Shown here: positions 47,964-56,867 of the stretch, in pieces | Position numbering within the stretch: the first letter of the stretch is position 1 | Layout: each line of letters begins with the position of its first letter | Source: Gemmatimonadaceae bacterium | GTDB taxonomy: Bacteria; Gemmatimonadota; Gemmatimonadetes; Gemmatimonadales; Gemmatimonadaceae | Direction of reading: 5' to 3' | Length of the DNA stretch: 64,000 bases | Assembly: GCA_020852815.1 (NCBI GenBank) | Contig: JADZAN010000001.1 | Location: 171,077 to 235,076 of the forward strand | Translations under genes and position numbers: made by a program | The notes under the pieces: generated by a model | What the model was told of the DNA's origin: nothing | Databases searched by the model: none | Seen by the model: the letters and a program-made list of their open reading frames with translations, nothing else

Positions 47964-49607
47964 GTGCCTGAGCGCTATCTCGGAAAGTCGCTAGGAAAGT
48001 ACCGGGTCGAAGAGCTCATTGGCTCCGGCGGATTCGCGTGGGTGTACCGCGGATTCGATCCCGAACTGGAGATCCCGGTCGCGCTCAAGGTCCTCAAGCC
48101 GCAGTTCGCGGGGGACCCCTCTTTCGAGGAGCGCTTCCGCCGTGAGGCGTCGACCGCCGCCAAGCTCCGGCACCCCAACATCGTGAAGATCTACGCCGTC
48201 GGCCGCGACGGCGAGGCGGTCTACTTCGCGATGGATTACCTCCCGACGGGGCTGGCCGACAAGCTCGAGTCGTCCCCATTCCTCCCCGAGGAGTTCGTGG
48301 TCCGCGTCGGGATCGACGTCGCACGCGCCCTTGGCTTCGCCCACCGCGAAGGGGTCGTCCACCGCGACATCAAGGTCGACAACATCCTGTTCGACTCCCA
48401 CGGCAACGCCGTCGTCGCCGACTTCGGCATCGCGCGAGCGGTCACGGACTACACCAACCAGACCGGGACGAACATGGTGGTGGGGACCCCCCAGTACTTC
48501 GCCCCGGAGCAAGCCCGGGCGAAGCCGCTGGACGGGCGCGCCGACATCTACTCGCTCGGCGTCTCCCTCTTTCGCGCGGTTGCCGGGCGCCTTCCCTTCG
48601 AGGGCGACGACTGGTACCAGATTGCCCGCCAGCACGTCGAGGACCCTCCGCCCTCGCCGCGGTCGATCAACCCCGCGATCTCGCCCGCCTTCGAGCGCGT
48701 CCTCCTGCGTTGCCTCGCCAAGCACCCGGATGACCGCCCAGCGACCGGGGAGCAGCTCGCCGACGAGCTGACGGCAGTCCTCCACGCCCCCCAGGATGGC
48801 AACGCGCGCGCCTCCTACCTGTCTCCTTCGGAGACGCCCACGCTGGTGACGCCGCTCCAGCGCATCAGCCACCGCGCCGTGTGGCGGCGCGCCGCCCCGC
48901 TCACCGTCATCGTGCTCGCCGTGGCCGCCACCGCGATCGCCGTCTCGTTCTGGCGGCAGGGCGTTCCACCGGTGGTCGCGGCCACCGACTCGCTCCCCCT
49001 CGACACGACGACGACGCCGGGCGTGATCACCGCGACCGCTACGCCCGACACATCCCTGCCGGGCGACTCCGCGACCAAGCCGGCCGACTCGCTCGCCCGC
49101 GCCGTGCGCGACACCGCGAAGGCCAGGCCTCCCGCGACCACGATGGGGCGCCTCGTCGTCACTGCACCGGCCAACGCCCGCGTGAGTGTCAACGGCCAGG
49201 CGGTGGCCGACGGCTCGTGGCGCAGCGACTCGCTCCGTCCCGGTGAGTACACGGTCGCCGCGTCGCTCCCCGCCAGCGCGGGGTGCGAGTGGGCCTCGGT
49301 GGAGCAGCGCGTACGGGTACGCGCAGGCGCGCCGGCGACGGTGACGCTGTCGCCGCGCTCCTGCGGGACGATCGCCATCAACCTGCTGAACATTGCCAAC
49401 GGGGCGCGTTTTGCCGTCGTGTCGGACGACGGATCGATCAGGGTCGACGGTGCGCTGCCGCGCGACGGCGGGATCGTGGTCCCGGTGGGCAACTACCGCG
49501 TGACGGCGCAGCAGCCGCTGTGCGCCCCGTACACCAATGAGGGAGTCAACGTCACCGCCGACCGCACCACGCGCCTCACCTTCCGCGTGATCTGCGAGAA
49601 GCAGTAG
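47964..49607 (+). CDS. PknB-type membrane serine/threonine kinase
   Basis: This is a 547-residue Hanks-type kinase. The cytoplasmic kinase domain has the glycine loop GSGGFAWVYRG (residues 20-30), Lys42, the catalytic loop HRDIKVDN (133-140) and DFG (153-155). Its activation segment contains GTPQYFAPEQ. One membrane segment lies at about residues 312-333. The exported C-terminal half has Pro/Thr/Asp-rich spacing and PEGA-like beta domains with four or so cysteines. No PASTA repeats are present, so the ligand differs from muropeptide sensors. It starts with GTG. It is the only plus-strand gene in the right half of the window. Confidence 0.92.
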   Translation: MPERYLGKSLGKYRVEELIGSGGFAWVYRGFDPELEIPVALKVLKPQFAGDPSFEERFRREASTAAKLRHPNIVKIYAVGRDGEAVYFAMDYLPTGLADKLESSPFLPEEFVVRVGIDVARALGFAHREGVVHRDIKVDNILFDSHGNAVVADFGIARAVTDYTNQTGTNMVVGTPQYFAPEQARAKPLDGRADIYSLGVSLFRAVAGRLPFEGDDWYQIARQHVEDPPPSPRSINPAISPAFERVLLRCLAKHPDDRPATGEQLADELTAVLHAPQDGNARASYLSPSETPTLVTPLQRISHRAVWRRAAPLTVIVLAVAATAIAVSFWRQGVPPVVAATDSLPLDTTTTPGVITATATPDTSLPGDSATKPADSLARAVRDTAKARPPATTMGRLVVTAPANARVSVNGQAVADGSWRSDSLRPGEYTVAASLPASAGCEWASVEQRVRVRAGAPATVTLSPRSCGTIAINLLNIANGARFAVVSDDGSIRVDGALPRDGGIVVPVGNYRVTAQQPLCAPYTNEGVNVTADRTTRLTFRVICEKQ

Positions 49608-49654
49608 GGGGGTGCCGGGGGTGGCGAGTGGCCCGGCGCCCTAACGCGACGACA

Positions 49655-50068
49655 CTACAACTGCGACCCCGCTGCCGCGCCTAACGCGGCGCCGAGCACC
49701 ACGCCGCCCCAGAACGACTTGCGGCGGAACCAGGCGGGAGTCGCCTGCTGCAACAGGACGACGTGATCCGTCGTCACCGCGGTCGTCTGCCCCGTGACCA
49801 GGGCGGTGACGTAGCCCGCCTTGTCGACTCCAAGCACGCGCAGCCGCGCGACGAGGATGTCGCGCTTGCGAGGATCCACGGCGATCCCCGTTTGCCCGCG
49901 CTTGATCCAGTGCTCGGTCCCCGAGCGGAAACCGAGCGTCGTGTCCCCCACCGCGGCGATCTCGAATCGCACGCCCTTGAGCTGCGCGAACGCCGGACGC
50001 GCCCATGCGCCCATGACGAGGAGCGTGGCCGCACAGAGGGACAGGATCCGGATGGTCCGCCGCATCAT
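49655..50068 (-). CDS. Secreted small protein of unknown function
   Basis: The 137-residue product has a clear signal peptide (MMRRTIRILSLCAATLLV, cleavage after AFA-Q near residue 28). A beta-rich middle follows, and the end is a Gly/Ala segment (FWGGVVLGAALGAAAG) like a glycine zipper or membrane anchor. I recognise no family. Its ATG overlaps the rseP stop (ATGATG), so it is co-translated with the site-2 protease, and it converges on the kinase gene. Confidence 0.75.
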   Translation of the reverse strand: MMRRTIRILSLCAATLLVMGAWARPAFAQLKGVRFEIAAVGDTTLGFRSGTEHWIKRGQTGIAVDPRKRDILVARLRVLGVDKAGYVTALVTGQTTAVTTDHVVLLQQATPAWFRRKSFWGGVVLGAALGAAAGSQL

Positions 50069-51264
50069 TGGAAGAAGGTCGTCACCAGGCTCTTGATGTC
50101 GTTGAACATGACGAGCATGAACAGGAGCGCGATGGCCGCCACTCCCACCCGCGCAATCATCTCCTGCGTCCGCACGCTGAACTCGCTCCCCTTCACCCAC
50201 TCGGCGATTCGCACCAGGATCTGGCCACCGTCCAGCAAGGGAACCGGGAGCATGTTGAGCACCGCGACGTTGATGCTCAGGAAGGCGAGGAGCCCGAGCA
50301 GGTCTTCCCACCCGTTCTTCGCCGCCTGGAACGACGTCCGCGCTATGGCGATCGGCCCACCGAGCTGCTGGACGGAGACGTCTCCGACAAACAAGCCGCG
50401 GACGACCTTCACGACCGCTCCCCCCATCTCCCAGGTCGCCTCCCACCCCGCCCCGATCGCCGGCCCGAGCGAGAGCTTCTCGCGCTGCGTGTATTGACGC
50501 GCGACGGCCCCGATGCGTCCCACCTTCACCGGCGCGCCGGTGACCCGGTCGACGTCGTCGCTCAGGCTCGGCGTGACCGGGAGGGTGACCCGCTCACCCG
50601 CGCGCACGACCTCGAAGGCGATGGTCTGCCCCGCGGAGGCCGAGACCTTGTCCAGCACATCGCGCCAGCGCGCGACCGGCGTCCCCTCGATCGCGACGAT
50701 GGAATCGCTCGCCTGCAGCCCGGCCAGCGCGGCGGGGCGCCCGGCGACGACCGAATCGATCACGGCGGGCGACGGCGTCCGGCCGAAGTGCATGATCACC
50801 CCCGTCGACACGACCAGGGCGAGGATGACGTTCATGATAACGCCGGCCGAGAGGATGAAGACCTTGGCCGGAAGCGACTTCGATTCGATCCAGCGATCGG
50901 CCGGAACCGGGTGCGGTCCGAACGGACGCAGCGCCGTGGGATCGTACGGAATGGGATTCCATCCGCGCTGGTGCCCCGGTACCTCGCCCGGCGCCGCCGC
51001 TGTGGGGTCGGTCAGGTCCGCGCTCCCCTCGATGGCTGAGCCTCCCTCGGAGTCTTTCGTCGCCATGGCCACGAAGCCGCCGAGCGGGAGCCAGGACCAG
51101 CGATAGTCGGTCTCGCCCCACTTGAAGCCGAACAGGCGCGGCCCCCAGCCAAACGCGAAGACGGGGGCGTACACCCGCGCGAGCTTGGCCGCGAGGAAGT
51201 GACCGAGTTCGTGGACGAAGACCACGATCCCGAAGACCAGCAGTGGCGCGACAAACTTCAGCAT
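50065..51264 (-). CDS. rseP: Site-2 zinc protease RseP
   Basis: RseP cuts transmembrane anti-sigma factors and signal peptides within the membrane. The 399-residue protein has the HELGH zinc motif at residues 18-22 in the first membrane segment. One PDZ domain is visible (about 180-250), and the second active-site motif is VPLLDGGQI near residue 345. An extra Pro/Ala-rich linker follows the first segment. It overlaps dxr by 7 bases and the small secreted protein gene by 4. Confidence 0.95.
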   Translation of the reverse strand: MLKFVAPLLVFGIVVFVHELGHFLAAKLARVYAPVFAFGWGPRLFGFKWGETDYRWSWLPLGGFVAMATKDSEGGSAIEGSADLTDPTAAAPGEVPGHQRGWNPIPYDPTALRPFGPHPVPADRWIESKSLPAKVFILSAGVIMNVILALVVSTGVIMHFGRTPSPAVIDSVVAGRPAALAGLQASDSIVAIEGTPVARWRDVLDKVSASAGQTIAFEVVRAGERVTLPVTPSLSDDVDRVTGAPVKVGRIGAVARQYTQREKLSLGPAIGAGWEATWEMGGAVVKVVRGLFVGDVSVQQLGGPIAIARTSFQAAKNGWEDLLGLLAFLSINVAVLNMLPVPLLDGGQILVRIAEWVKGSEFSVRTQEMIARVGVAAIALLFMLVMFNDIKSLVTTFFQ

Positions 51265-52397
51265 GCGACGCGATCCTTCACGTGTTGGCGCGCTGCCGCG
51301 TCGGCCGCGAGCAGCGCCTCCCTGTCCCCGCCGGGCAACGCGTGCAGCGCGCCCAGTGCCGACTCGATGGCCGAGGAAATGTCCTGGAACCCGATGGCGC
51401 CCGCCAGGAACAACGCGACCGCCTGTTCGTTGGCCGCGTTGAAGACCGCGGGTGCCGCCCCCCCCGTGCGCCCTGCCGCGACTCCCAGCGCCAGCGCCGG
51501 AAAGTCGTCGTGGCGCACCGCCTCGAACGTCAGCGGCGACGACGCGACCGGGTCGAATCGAGGTACCCCATCATCGGTGATTCGCTCCGGATGCGTCAAT
51601 GCGTAGAGGATCGGCAGCTCCATGGAAGGAATCCCCAACTGGGCCACGACGCTCCCGTCCACGAACTCCACCATCGAGTGGACGATGCTCTGCGGGTGCA
51701 CCACCACCTCGATCCGGTCAAAGGAGATGCCGAAGAGGAAGTGGGCCTCGATCACCTCGAGCGCCTTGTTGGCGAGCGTCGCGCTGTCCACGGTGATCTT
51801 GCGCCCCATGCGCCACGTGGGGTGCTGGAGCGCGTCTTCCAACGTCGCCTCGCGCAGTCGCGCCGACGGCCAGCTGCGGAATGGCCCGCCCGACGCGGTG
51901 ATGATCAGGCGACTGACCTCGCGGCCGGGGCGCGCGGCGAGGCACTGCAGGATGGCCGAGTGTTCGCTATCGACGGGGACGACCAGGCCACCACCGGCCT
52001 TCGCCGCCGCCGCCACGAGCGCTCCGGCCACGACGAGCGACTCCTTGTTGGCGAGCGCGACGCGCTTGCCGGCGCCGAGCGCCGCCAGGGTGGCATCGAG
52101 GCCGGCGGCTCCCACGATGGCGTTGATAACGGTGTCGACGGCGTCGAGCGTCGCCGCTTCGACGAGCGCCTCGGGCCCGACCTTCCACCCGGGGTGCGCG
52201 CCGCCATCGTCACGCGCCAGGGCGACGTAGCCCGCGTGCGTGGCCGCGGCCTGTGCCGCGAGCTCCTCGGCGTTGGCGTTGGCCGTGAGCGCCGCGACGG
52301 CAAATCGATCGGGGTGACGCGCGATGACGCGGAGCGACGAGCGCCCGATGGAGCCGGTGGAGCCGAGGACGGCGATGCGTTGCAACTGACGGCTCAC
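51258..52397 (-). CDS. dxr: 1-deoxy-D-xylulose-5-phosphate reductoisomerase
   Basis: Dxr makes MEP, the first committed step of the non-mevalonate isoprenoid route, using NADPH. The 379-residue protein has the AVLGSTGSIG nucleotide loop, ALANKESLV, DSEHSAILQ (metal site) and PTWRMGRKITVDSATL. The GTG at 52397 is chosen because it lies just before the conserved IAVLGSTGS start. It is followed by rseP as in many bacteria. Confidence 0.96.
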   Translation of the reverse strand: MSRQLQRIAVLGSTGSIGRSSLRVIARHPDRFAVAALTANANAEELAAQAAATHAGYVALARDDGGAHPGWKVGPEALVEAATLDAVDTVINAIVGAAGLDATLAALGAGKRVALANKESLVVAGALVAAAAKAGGGLVVPVDSEHSAILQCLAARPGREVSRLIITASGGPFRSWPSARLREATLEDALQHPTWRMGRKITVDSATLANKALEVIEAHFLFGISFDRIEVVVHPQSIVHSMVEFVDGSVVAQLGIPSMELPILYALTHPERITDDGVPRFDPVASSPLTFEAVRHDDFPALALGVAAGRTGGAAPAVFNAANEQAVALFLAGAIGFQDISSAIESALGALHALPGGDREALLAADAAARQHVKDRVAC

Positions 52398-52440
52398 GAC
52401 GAGGGAGATGGCGGCGGCGCGGCGAAGGCCCCGGACGCGC

Positions 52441-53298
52441 TCAGGCCGGGGCGGCAATCAGGAGGCGCCCCAGGATCAGGTACGCCACCGGAAGAACGAA
52501 GTAGAGCGAATCGAGCCGGTCGAGGATCCCGCCGTGTCCGGGCAGGAGCTGCGACGAATCCTTCACCCCCGCCTCGCGCTTGAGGAGCGATTCGGCGAGA
52601 TCTCCCACCTGCGCCGCCGCCGAGATCACCACGCCAAAGGCGAGCGCCGTCCACGGCGCCAGCGCCAGCTGCGACAGCGGGCGAAGCACGTGCAGGTTGT
52701 ACGCATAGGCGACGATCATCGTGATGACGAGGGCGCCGACGGCGCCGGCGCGCGTCTTTCCCGGACTCACGGAGGGGATGAGCTTGGCCTTGCCTAGCGA
52801 GCGCCCCACGAAGTACGCGCCAATGTCCGAGGCCCACGTGAGGATCACCGGGAAGAGGACCAGCGCCGTGCCGGCCGCCGGCTCGATGACGAACCGGTGG
52901 TGTCGCAGGGCGTAGCCGAAGGCGAGCATCCCGCCGGTGTACAGTGCACCGAAGACGGTGACCGCGACCGACTCCAGCGGGCGTCCCCCCACACCGCGGG
53001 CCCAGATGGACGCGCCGAGCAGCGCCACGAACACGGTGCCCCCCACAGCCGCGGGGGAGCGCAGCAGCTGCAACCGGTCGGCATGCGCGAGGAGCGGGAG
53101 GGCGGCGGCGAGCGGAATGCCTAACGCATCCATGGGCTCCACACCGCCACGGCGCGCCATGCGGTACAGCTCCCACGCGCCCAACCCGCCGGCCAAGCCG
53201 AGGAATGCCGCAAGTGGCAGCTCCCCCAGCCACACCATCGCGATGGCCAGGGGAGCAGCGATGAGCGCCACCACGACGCGGCGCGCGAGTTCACCCAT
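52441..53298 (-). CDS. cdsA: Phosphatidate cytidylyltransferase
   Basis: CdsA activates phosphatidic acid to CDP-diacylglycerol, the substrate of PssA at 9958. The 285-residue protein has about eight membrane segments. The CTP-binding signature appears as SVSPGKTRAGAVGA, followed by ILDRLDSLYFVLP. It lies 36 bases downstream of frr, with no uppS between them. Confidence 0.94.
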   Translation of the reverse strand: MGELARRVVVALIAAPLAIAMVWLGELPLAAFLGLAGGLGAWELYRMARRGGVEPMDALGIPLAAALPLLAHADRLQLLRSPAAVGGTVFVALLGASIWARGVGGRPLESVAVTVFGALYTGGMLAFGYALRHHRFVIEPAAGTALVLFPVILTWASDIGAYFVGRSLGKAKLIPSVSPGKTRAGAVGALVITMIVAYAYNLHVLRPLSQLALAPWTALAFGVVISAAAQVGDLAESLLKREAGVKDSSQLLPGHGGILDRLDSLYFVLPVAYLILGRLLIAAPA

Positions 53299-53334
53299 GC
53301 GCCACAGGGTGACGGGCCTGTCGAGCGTGTCCGC

Positions 53335-53889
53335 TCACACTTCCATGATCTCGGCTTCCTTCGACTTCACCAGCCCGTCGATCCTGGCGATGAAGTCGTC
53401 GTGCACCTTTTGCAGCTCCTTCTCGGCGTGCTTCACGTCATCCTCGGAGACGCCGTCGAGCTTCTTGAAGCGGTCGCGCGCCTCGGTGCGCCAGTGGCGA
53501 ACGGCCACCTTCCCTTCCTCGGCGAACTTGTGGACCACCTTCACGAGGTCCTTGCGGCGCTGCTCATTCATCGCCGGGAGCGGGATGCGGACGATGTTCC
53601 CCTGGATGGCGGGATCGAGCCCCATGTCGGACTCGCGAATCGCCTTCTCGATCGCCTTGATCTGCCCCTTGTCGAACGGGGTGACGACGAGGAGGCGCGG
53701 CTCGGGCGACGACACGTTCGCCACCTGGTTCATCATCATGTGCGAGCCATACATCTCGACACGCAGCGTGTCGAGCATCGTCGGATTCGCCTTCCCGGAG
53801 CGGATCGTCGTGAACTCGTGCTTGGTGTTCTCGAGCGACTTCTCCATGTGCGCGCGAGTGTCCTTCAGGATGTTCTGGATTGTGCTCAT
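53335..53889 (-). CDS. frr: Ribosome recycling factor
   Basis: RRF splits post-termination ribosomes with EF-G. The 184-residue, mostly helical protein shows the family's TIRSGKANPTML, PFDKGQIKAIEKAI, RIPLPAMNEQRRKDLVK and RHWRTEARDRFKK segments. Its ATG overlaps the pyrH stop (ATGA), coupling the two. Confidence 0.97.
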   Translation of the reverse strand: MSTIQNILKDTRAHMEKSLENTKHEFTTIRSGKANPTMLDTLRVEMYGSHMMMNQVANVSSPEPRLLVVTPFDKGQIKAIEKAIRESDMGLDPAIQGNIVRIPLPAMNEQRRKDLVKVVHKFAEEGKVAVRHWRTEARDRFKKLDGVSEDDVKHAEKELQKVHDDFIARIDGLVKSKEAEIMEV

Positions 53890-54605
53890 CGGACGATGGT
53901 CCCCACGCGCTCGCCGCGCACCGCGCGCGCGACGGCGCCTTGCTCGTGAATGTTGAGGACGATGAGCGGCAGCTTGTTCTCCTTGCAGAGCGTCACTGCC
54001 GTCTGGTCCATCACTCCCAGCTCCTCGAGCATCACGTCGCGGTAGGAGATCTGCTCGTATCGCTTGGCGCTGGGATCCTTCTTGGGATCGGCCGAGTAGA
54101 CGCCATCCACGCTGGTCGCCTTGATGATGACTTCGGCCTTCATCTGGATCGCCCGCAAGGCTGCAGCGGTGTCGGTGCTAAAGTACGGGTTCCCCGTCCC
54201 CGCGGCAAAGATCACGACGCGCCCCTTCTCGAAGTGGCGCAGCGCGCGGCGACGGATGTACGGCTCGGCGAGTTCCTCCATGCGAATGGCCGTCATGACG
54301 CGCGTATCGAGCCCCTTCTTCTCGAACACATCCTGCAGGGCGAGGGCGTTGATGACGGTGCCGAGCATCCCCATGTAGTCAGCGGCAACACGGTCCATGC
54401 CGAGCGCAGCGAGCTGCGTCCCGCGGACCATGTTGCCGCCACCAATGACCAACCCGATGCCGACGCCGGAGTCGGCCACGCCCTTGATCTCGTCGGCGAA
54501 CTGATTGACGCGATTGAAGTCGAAACCCGCCCCCTTGTCTCCGGCGAGAGCCTCGCCGGAGAGCTTGAGGAGGATGCGGCGGTACGGCGCGGGGGCGTCA
54601 GTCAC
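53886..54605 (-). CDS. pyrH: UMP kinase
   Basis: PyrH phosphorylates UMP to UDP and is the bacterial hexameric type. The 239-residue protein has LLKLSGEALAG, GLVIGGGNMVRG, GTGNPYFSTDTAAALRA and KATSVDGVYSADPKKD. It starts with GTG at 54605, 6 bases after tsf. Confidence 0.97.
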   Translation of the reverse strand: MTDAPAPYRRILLKLSGEALAGDKGAGFDFNRVNQFADEIKGVADSGVGIGLVIGGGNMVRGTQLAALGMDRVAADYMGMLGTVINALALQDVFEKKGLDTRVMTAIRMEELAEPYIRRRALRHFEKGRVVIFAAGTGNPYFSTDTAAALRAIQMKAEVIIKATSVDGVYSADPKKDPSAKRYEQISYRDVMLEELGVMDQTAVTLCKENKLPLIVLNIHEQGAVARAVRGERVGTIVR

Positions 54606-54611
54606 GCGCGA

Positions 54612-55508
54612 TTACTCCTCACCCATCTGGAAACGCACGAAGCGACGCACCGTGAGCGGGGCGCCGACGCTTTTGGCAACCTCGTCCACGCGCTGCTGGA
54701 TGGTCTTGGAGTCGTCGCGGACCCACGGCTGCTCGACGAGGACGATCTCGCCGAAGAGCTTGGCCACGCGCCCGTCCACCATTTTCTGCACGATGGCGTC
54801 GGGCTTGCCGCTCTCCTTGGCCTGGGCCTCGAAGATGGCGCGCTCGCTGGCCACGAACGCGGCGGGGACTTCCTCGCGCGACGCGGCCACGGCGACGCGC
54901 GGCACGCCGGCGGCGACGTGCTCGGCCACCTCACGGGCGAGCGCCTCGACCGCGGCGCCAGCGCCGCCGGTGATCTCCACGAGCGCGGCCACCTTGTGGT
55001 TGAAGTGCACGTACACGCCTAACGCGCCGTCGGTCTTGTAGCGCGCGTAGCGACGGAGCACGACGTTCTCCCCCGTCTTGGCCGACGCCGCCTTGACCGC
55101 TTCCTCGACCGTCTTGCTGGTGTCGGCGTGGAAGGGCTGGGCGAAGAGCTTCCCTTCCCCGGCCACGTGCACGGCCTCGTCGAGCGACTCGTCCTGGTGG
55201 ACCTGCACGGCGAGCTGCTGGGCCAGTGCCCCAAACTCGTCGTTGCGCGAGACGAAGTCGGTCTCGGAGTTGACCTCGACGAGCGCGATGCTCTTGCCAT
55301 CGGGCGCCGCGACGGCAACGATGCGCCCTTCGGAGGCGGCGCGACCGGCGCGCTTCTCGGCCTTCGCGATCCCCTTGGTTCGGAGGATGGCGATGGCCTT
55401 GTCCATGTCACCCTGGGCCTCTTCGAGCGCCTTCTTGCAGTCCATCATCCCCGCGCCGGTGCGGCTGCGGAGTTCGGCGATGTCCTTCGCCGTGATCGGC
55501 ATGCTCAT
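54612..55508 (-). CDS. tsf: Elongation factor Ts
   Basis: EF-Ts recycles EF-Tu-GDP. The 298-residue protein has an N-terminal UBA-like domain with LRSRTGAGMMDCKKAL and the nucleotide-exchange TDFVSRNDEF region. The ATG at 55508 has AAGGAAA 6 bases before it, one of the few clear Shine-Dalgarno-like sites seen here. It lies between rpsB and pyrH, the usual order. Confidence 0.97.
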   Translation of the reverse strand: MSMPITAKDIAELRSRTGAGMMDCKKALEEAQGDMDKAIAILRTKGIAKAEKRAGRAASEGRIVAVAAPDGKSIALVEVNSETDFVSRNDEFGALAQQLAVQVHQDESLDEAVHVAGEGKLFAQPFHADTSKTVEEAVKAASAKTGENVVLRRYARYKTDGALGVYVHFNHKVAALVEITGGAGAAVEALAREVAEHVAAGVPRVAVAASREEVPAAFVASERAIFEAQAKESGKPDAIVQKMVDGRVAKLFGEIVLVEQPWVRDDSKTIQQRVDEVAKSVGAPLTVRRFVRFQMGEE

Positions 55509-55554
55509 GGTCGTTTCCTTCGAATCCCTGCGGATTCCATTCGAATCGTGAGAA

Positions 55555-55580
55555 CGCCGCCGGCTGGGGTGCCGGCGGCG
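55555..55580 (-). promoter_or_regulatory. Hairpin between rpsB and tsf
   Basis: CGCCGCCGGC and GCCGGCGGCG form a perfect 10-bp stem with a 6-base loop, about 47 bases before the tsf ATG. A second small GAATCC/GGATTC hairpin lies between it and the ribosome-binding site. Partial attenuation between rpsB and tsf is known elsewhere; here it is a possibility. Confidence 0.5.
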
Positions 55581-55672
55581 CTGGTCAGTACTGCGTCGAT
55601 TGGGCGAGTCGGCTCGACTCGCGCCGCGTCGGTTCGGGGGCGCCGGCATGGCCCCCCGGCCGTTGGTTCCTC

Positions 55673-56602
55673 TTACTCCGCGGCGTCGTCTCCGCCGGCA
55701 TCACCGGCATCGGCCGCTTCCGCGCCTTCCGCGCTCTCGGCGCCCGCCTCACCCGACTTGAGTCGAGCGGCGATCGCCTCGGGCTTGGCCCGCCGACGGC
55801 GCGGACGGCGGCGACGGCGACGCTCCTCCTCGCTCCCCGGCGCGGCGGCCGGCTCGAGGCCGCGATCGGAGCTGTAGGTGCTCTCCTCGGCGTCCTCTTC
55901 CTGCGAGCGGACCGGGGCTTCACGGCGCGCCTCGGCGATCGTATCGGCGATCATGCGCGTGATCAGCTCGACCGAACGAATGGCGTCGTCGTTCCCGGCA
56001 ATCGGGACCGTGATCTGGTCGGGATCGGAGTTGGTGTCACAGATGGCGACCATCGGGATTCCGAGCTTGTTGGCCTCGGAGACCGCGATGCGCTCCTTCT
56101 TGGAGTCGACGATGAACAGGAGCCCGGGGAGGCGCGCCATGTTCTTGATGCCCGACAGGTTCTTGGAGAGCTTGTCGCGCTGACGCGAGAGCAGGAGCTG
56201 CTCCTTCTTCGTGTAGTTCTCGAACTCACCACCTGCCTCGGAGCCCGCTTCGAGTTCCTTGAGGCGACGCGTCTGCTTCTTGACGGTCTGGAAGTTGGTG
56301 AGGAGGCCACCCAGCCAGCGCTCGGTGACGTGCATCGCGTTGCAGCGGTCGGCCTCGCCCTTCACGATCGCCGCCAGCTGGCGCTTGGTGCAGACGAAGA
56401 GGACGTTGTCGCCGCGCAGGATCACGTCGCGCACGAGCTTCTGCGCGAGTTCGATCTGCCGCAGGGTCTTCTGCAGATCGATGATGTGGATGCCGTTGCG
56501 CTCGGCGAAGATGAAGCGGCGCATCTTCGGGTTCCACCGGCGGGTCTGGTGGCCGAAGTGCACGCCTGCTTCGAGCAGTTGTTCGAGGGTCGGGGAGGAC
56601 AT
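55673..56602 (-). CDS. rpsB: 30S ribosomal protein S2 with extended tail
   Basis: S2 binds the 30S head-body junction and helps recruit S1. The first 230 or so residues are canonical (LLEAGVHFGHQTRRWNPKM, RNGIHIIDLQKT, RLPGLLFIVDSKKERIAV). About 75 further residues form an acidic tail (SQEEDAEES), then an arginine-rich run ([10 protein letters not shown]), then Ala/Glu/Asp-rich sequence. The extra tail resembles that of PssA in style. The ATG at 56602 begins MSSPTLEQL. TTGACA at 56642-56647 (minus strand) may be its -35, though no good -10 follows. Confidence 0.95.
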   Translation of the reverse strand: MSSPTLEQLLEAGVHFGHQTRRWNPKMRRFIFAERNGIHIIDLQKTLRQIELAQKLVRDVILRGDNVLFVCTKRQLAAIVKGEADRCNAMHVTERWLGGLLTNFQTVKKQTRRLKELEAGSEAGGEFENYTKKEQLLLSRQRDKLSKNLSGIKNMARLPGLLFIVDSKKERIAVSEANKLGIPMVAICDTNSDPDQITVPIAGNDDAIRSVELITRMIADTIAEARREAPVRSQEEDAEESTYSSDRGLEPAAAPGSEEERRRRRRPRRRRAKPEAIAARLKSGEAGAESAEGAEAADAGDAGGDDAAE

Positions 56603-56706
56603 GTGAGCCGTTGCGAATCGTTTGGGTTGTTCGACCTTCCCTGTCAACGCCGCCTACGACCAGCTGGGCTGGCACCCGCGGAGGCTCGAGAGAAGTGCGA
56701 TATGAA

Positions 56707-56860
56707 GACGGACGGGAGACGAGAGACGGGAGACGGGAGTGCTCGCCGCTGCGCGGCTCGCGGACTCGCCGTAGAGAGAGAGGGCCGTGAGCTGCGGGCT
56801 TCGAGCGGTCGTCGGCGCCGAGGCGCCGACACTCCCGTCTCCCGTCTCCCGTCCCCCGTC
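56707..56860. repeat. Inverted pair of GGGAGAC repeats enclosing a GGCGCC palindrome
   Basis: The left arm 56707-56741 and the right arm 56830-56860 match as inverted repeats over 24 bp with one mismatch. Immediately inside the right arm lies a 9-bp palindrome (56811-56819 with 56822-56830). The whole 154-bp element fills most of the 265-base space between rpsI and rpsB and looks like a small non-coding palindromic element. Confidence 0.7.
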
Positions 56861-56867
56861 GGTGGTT

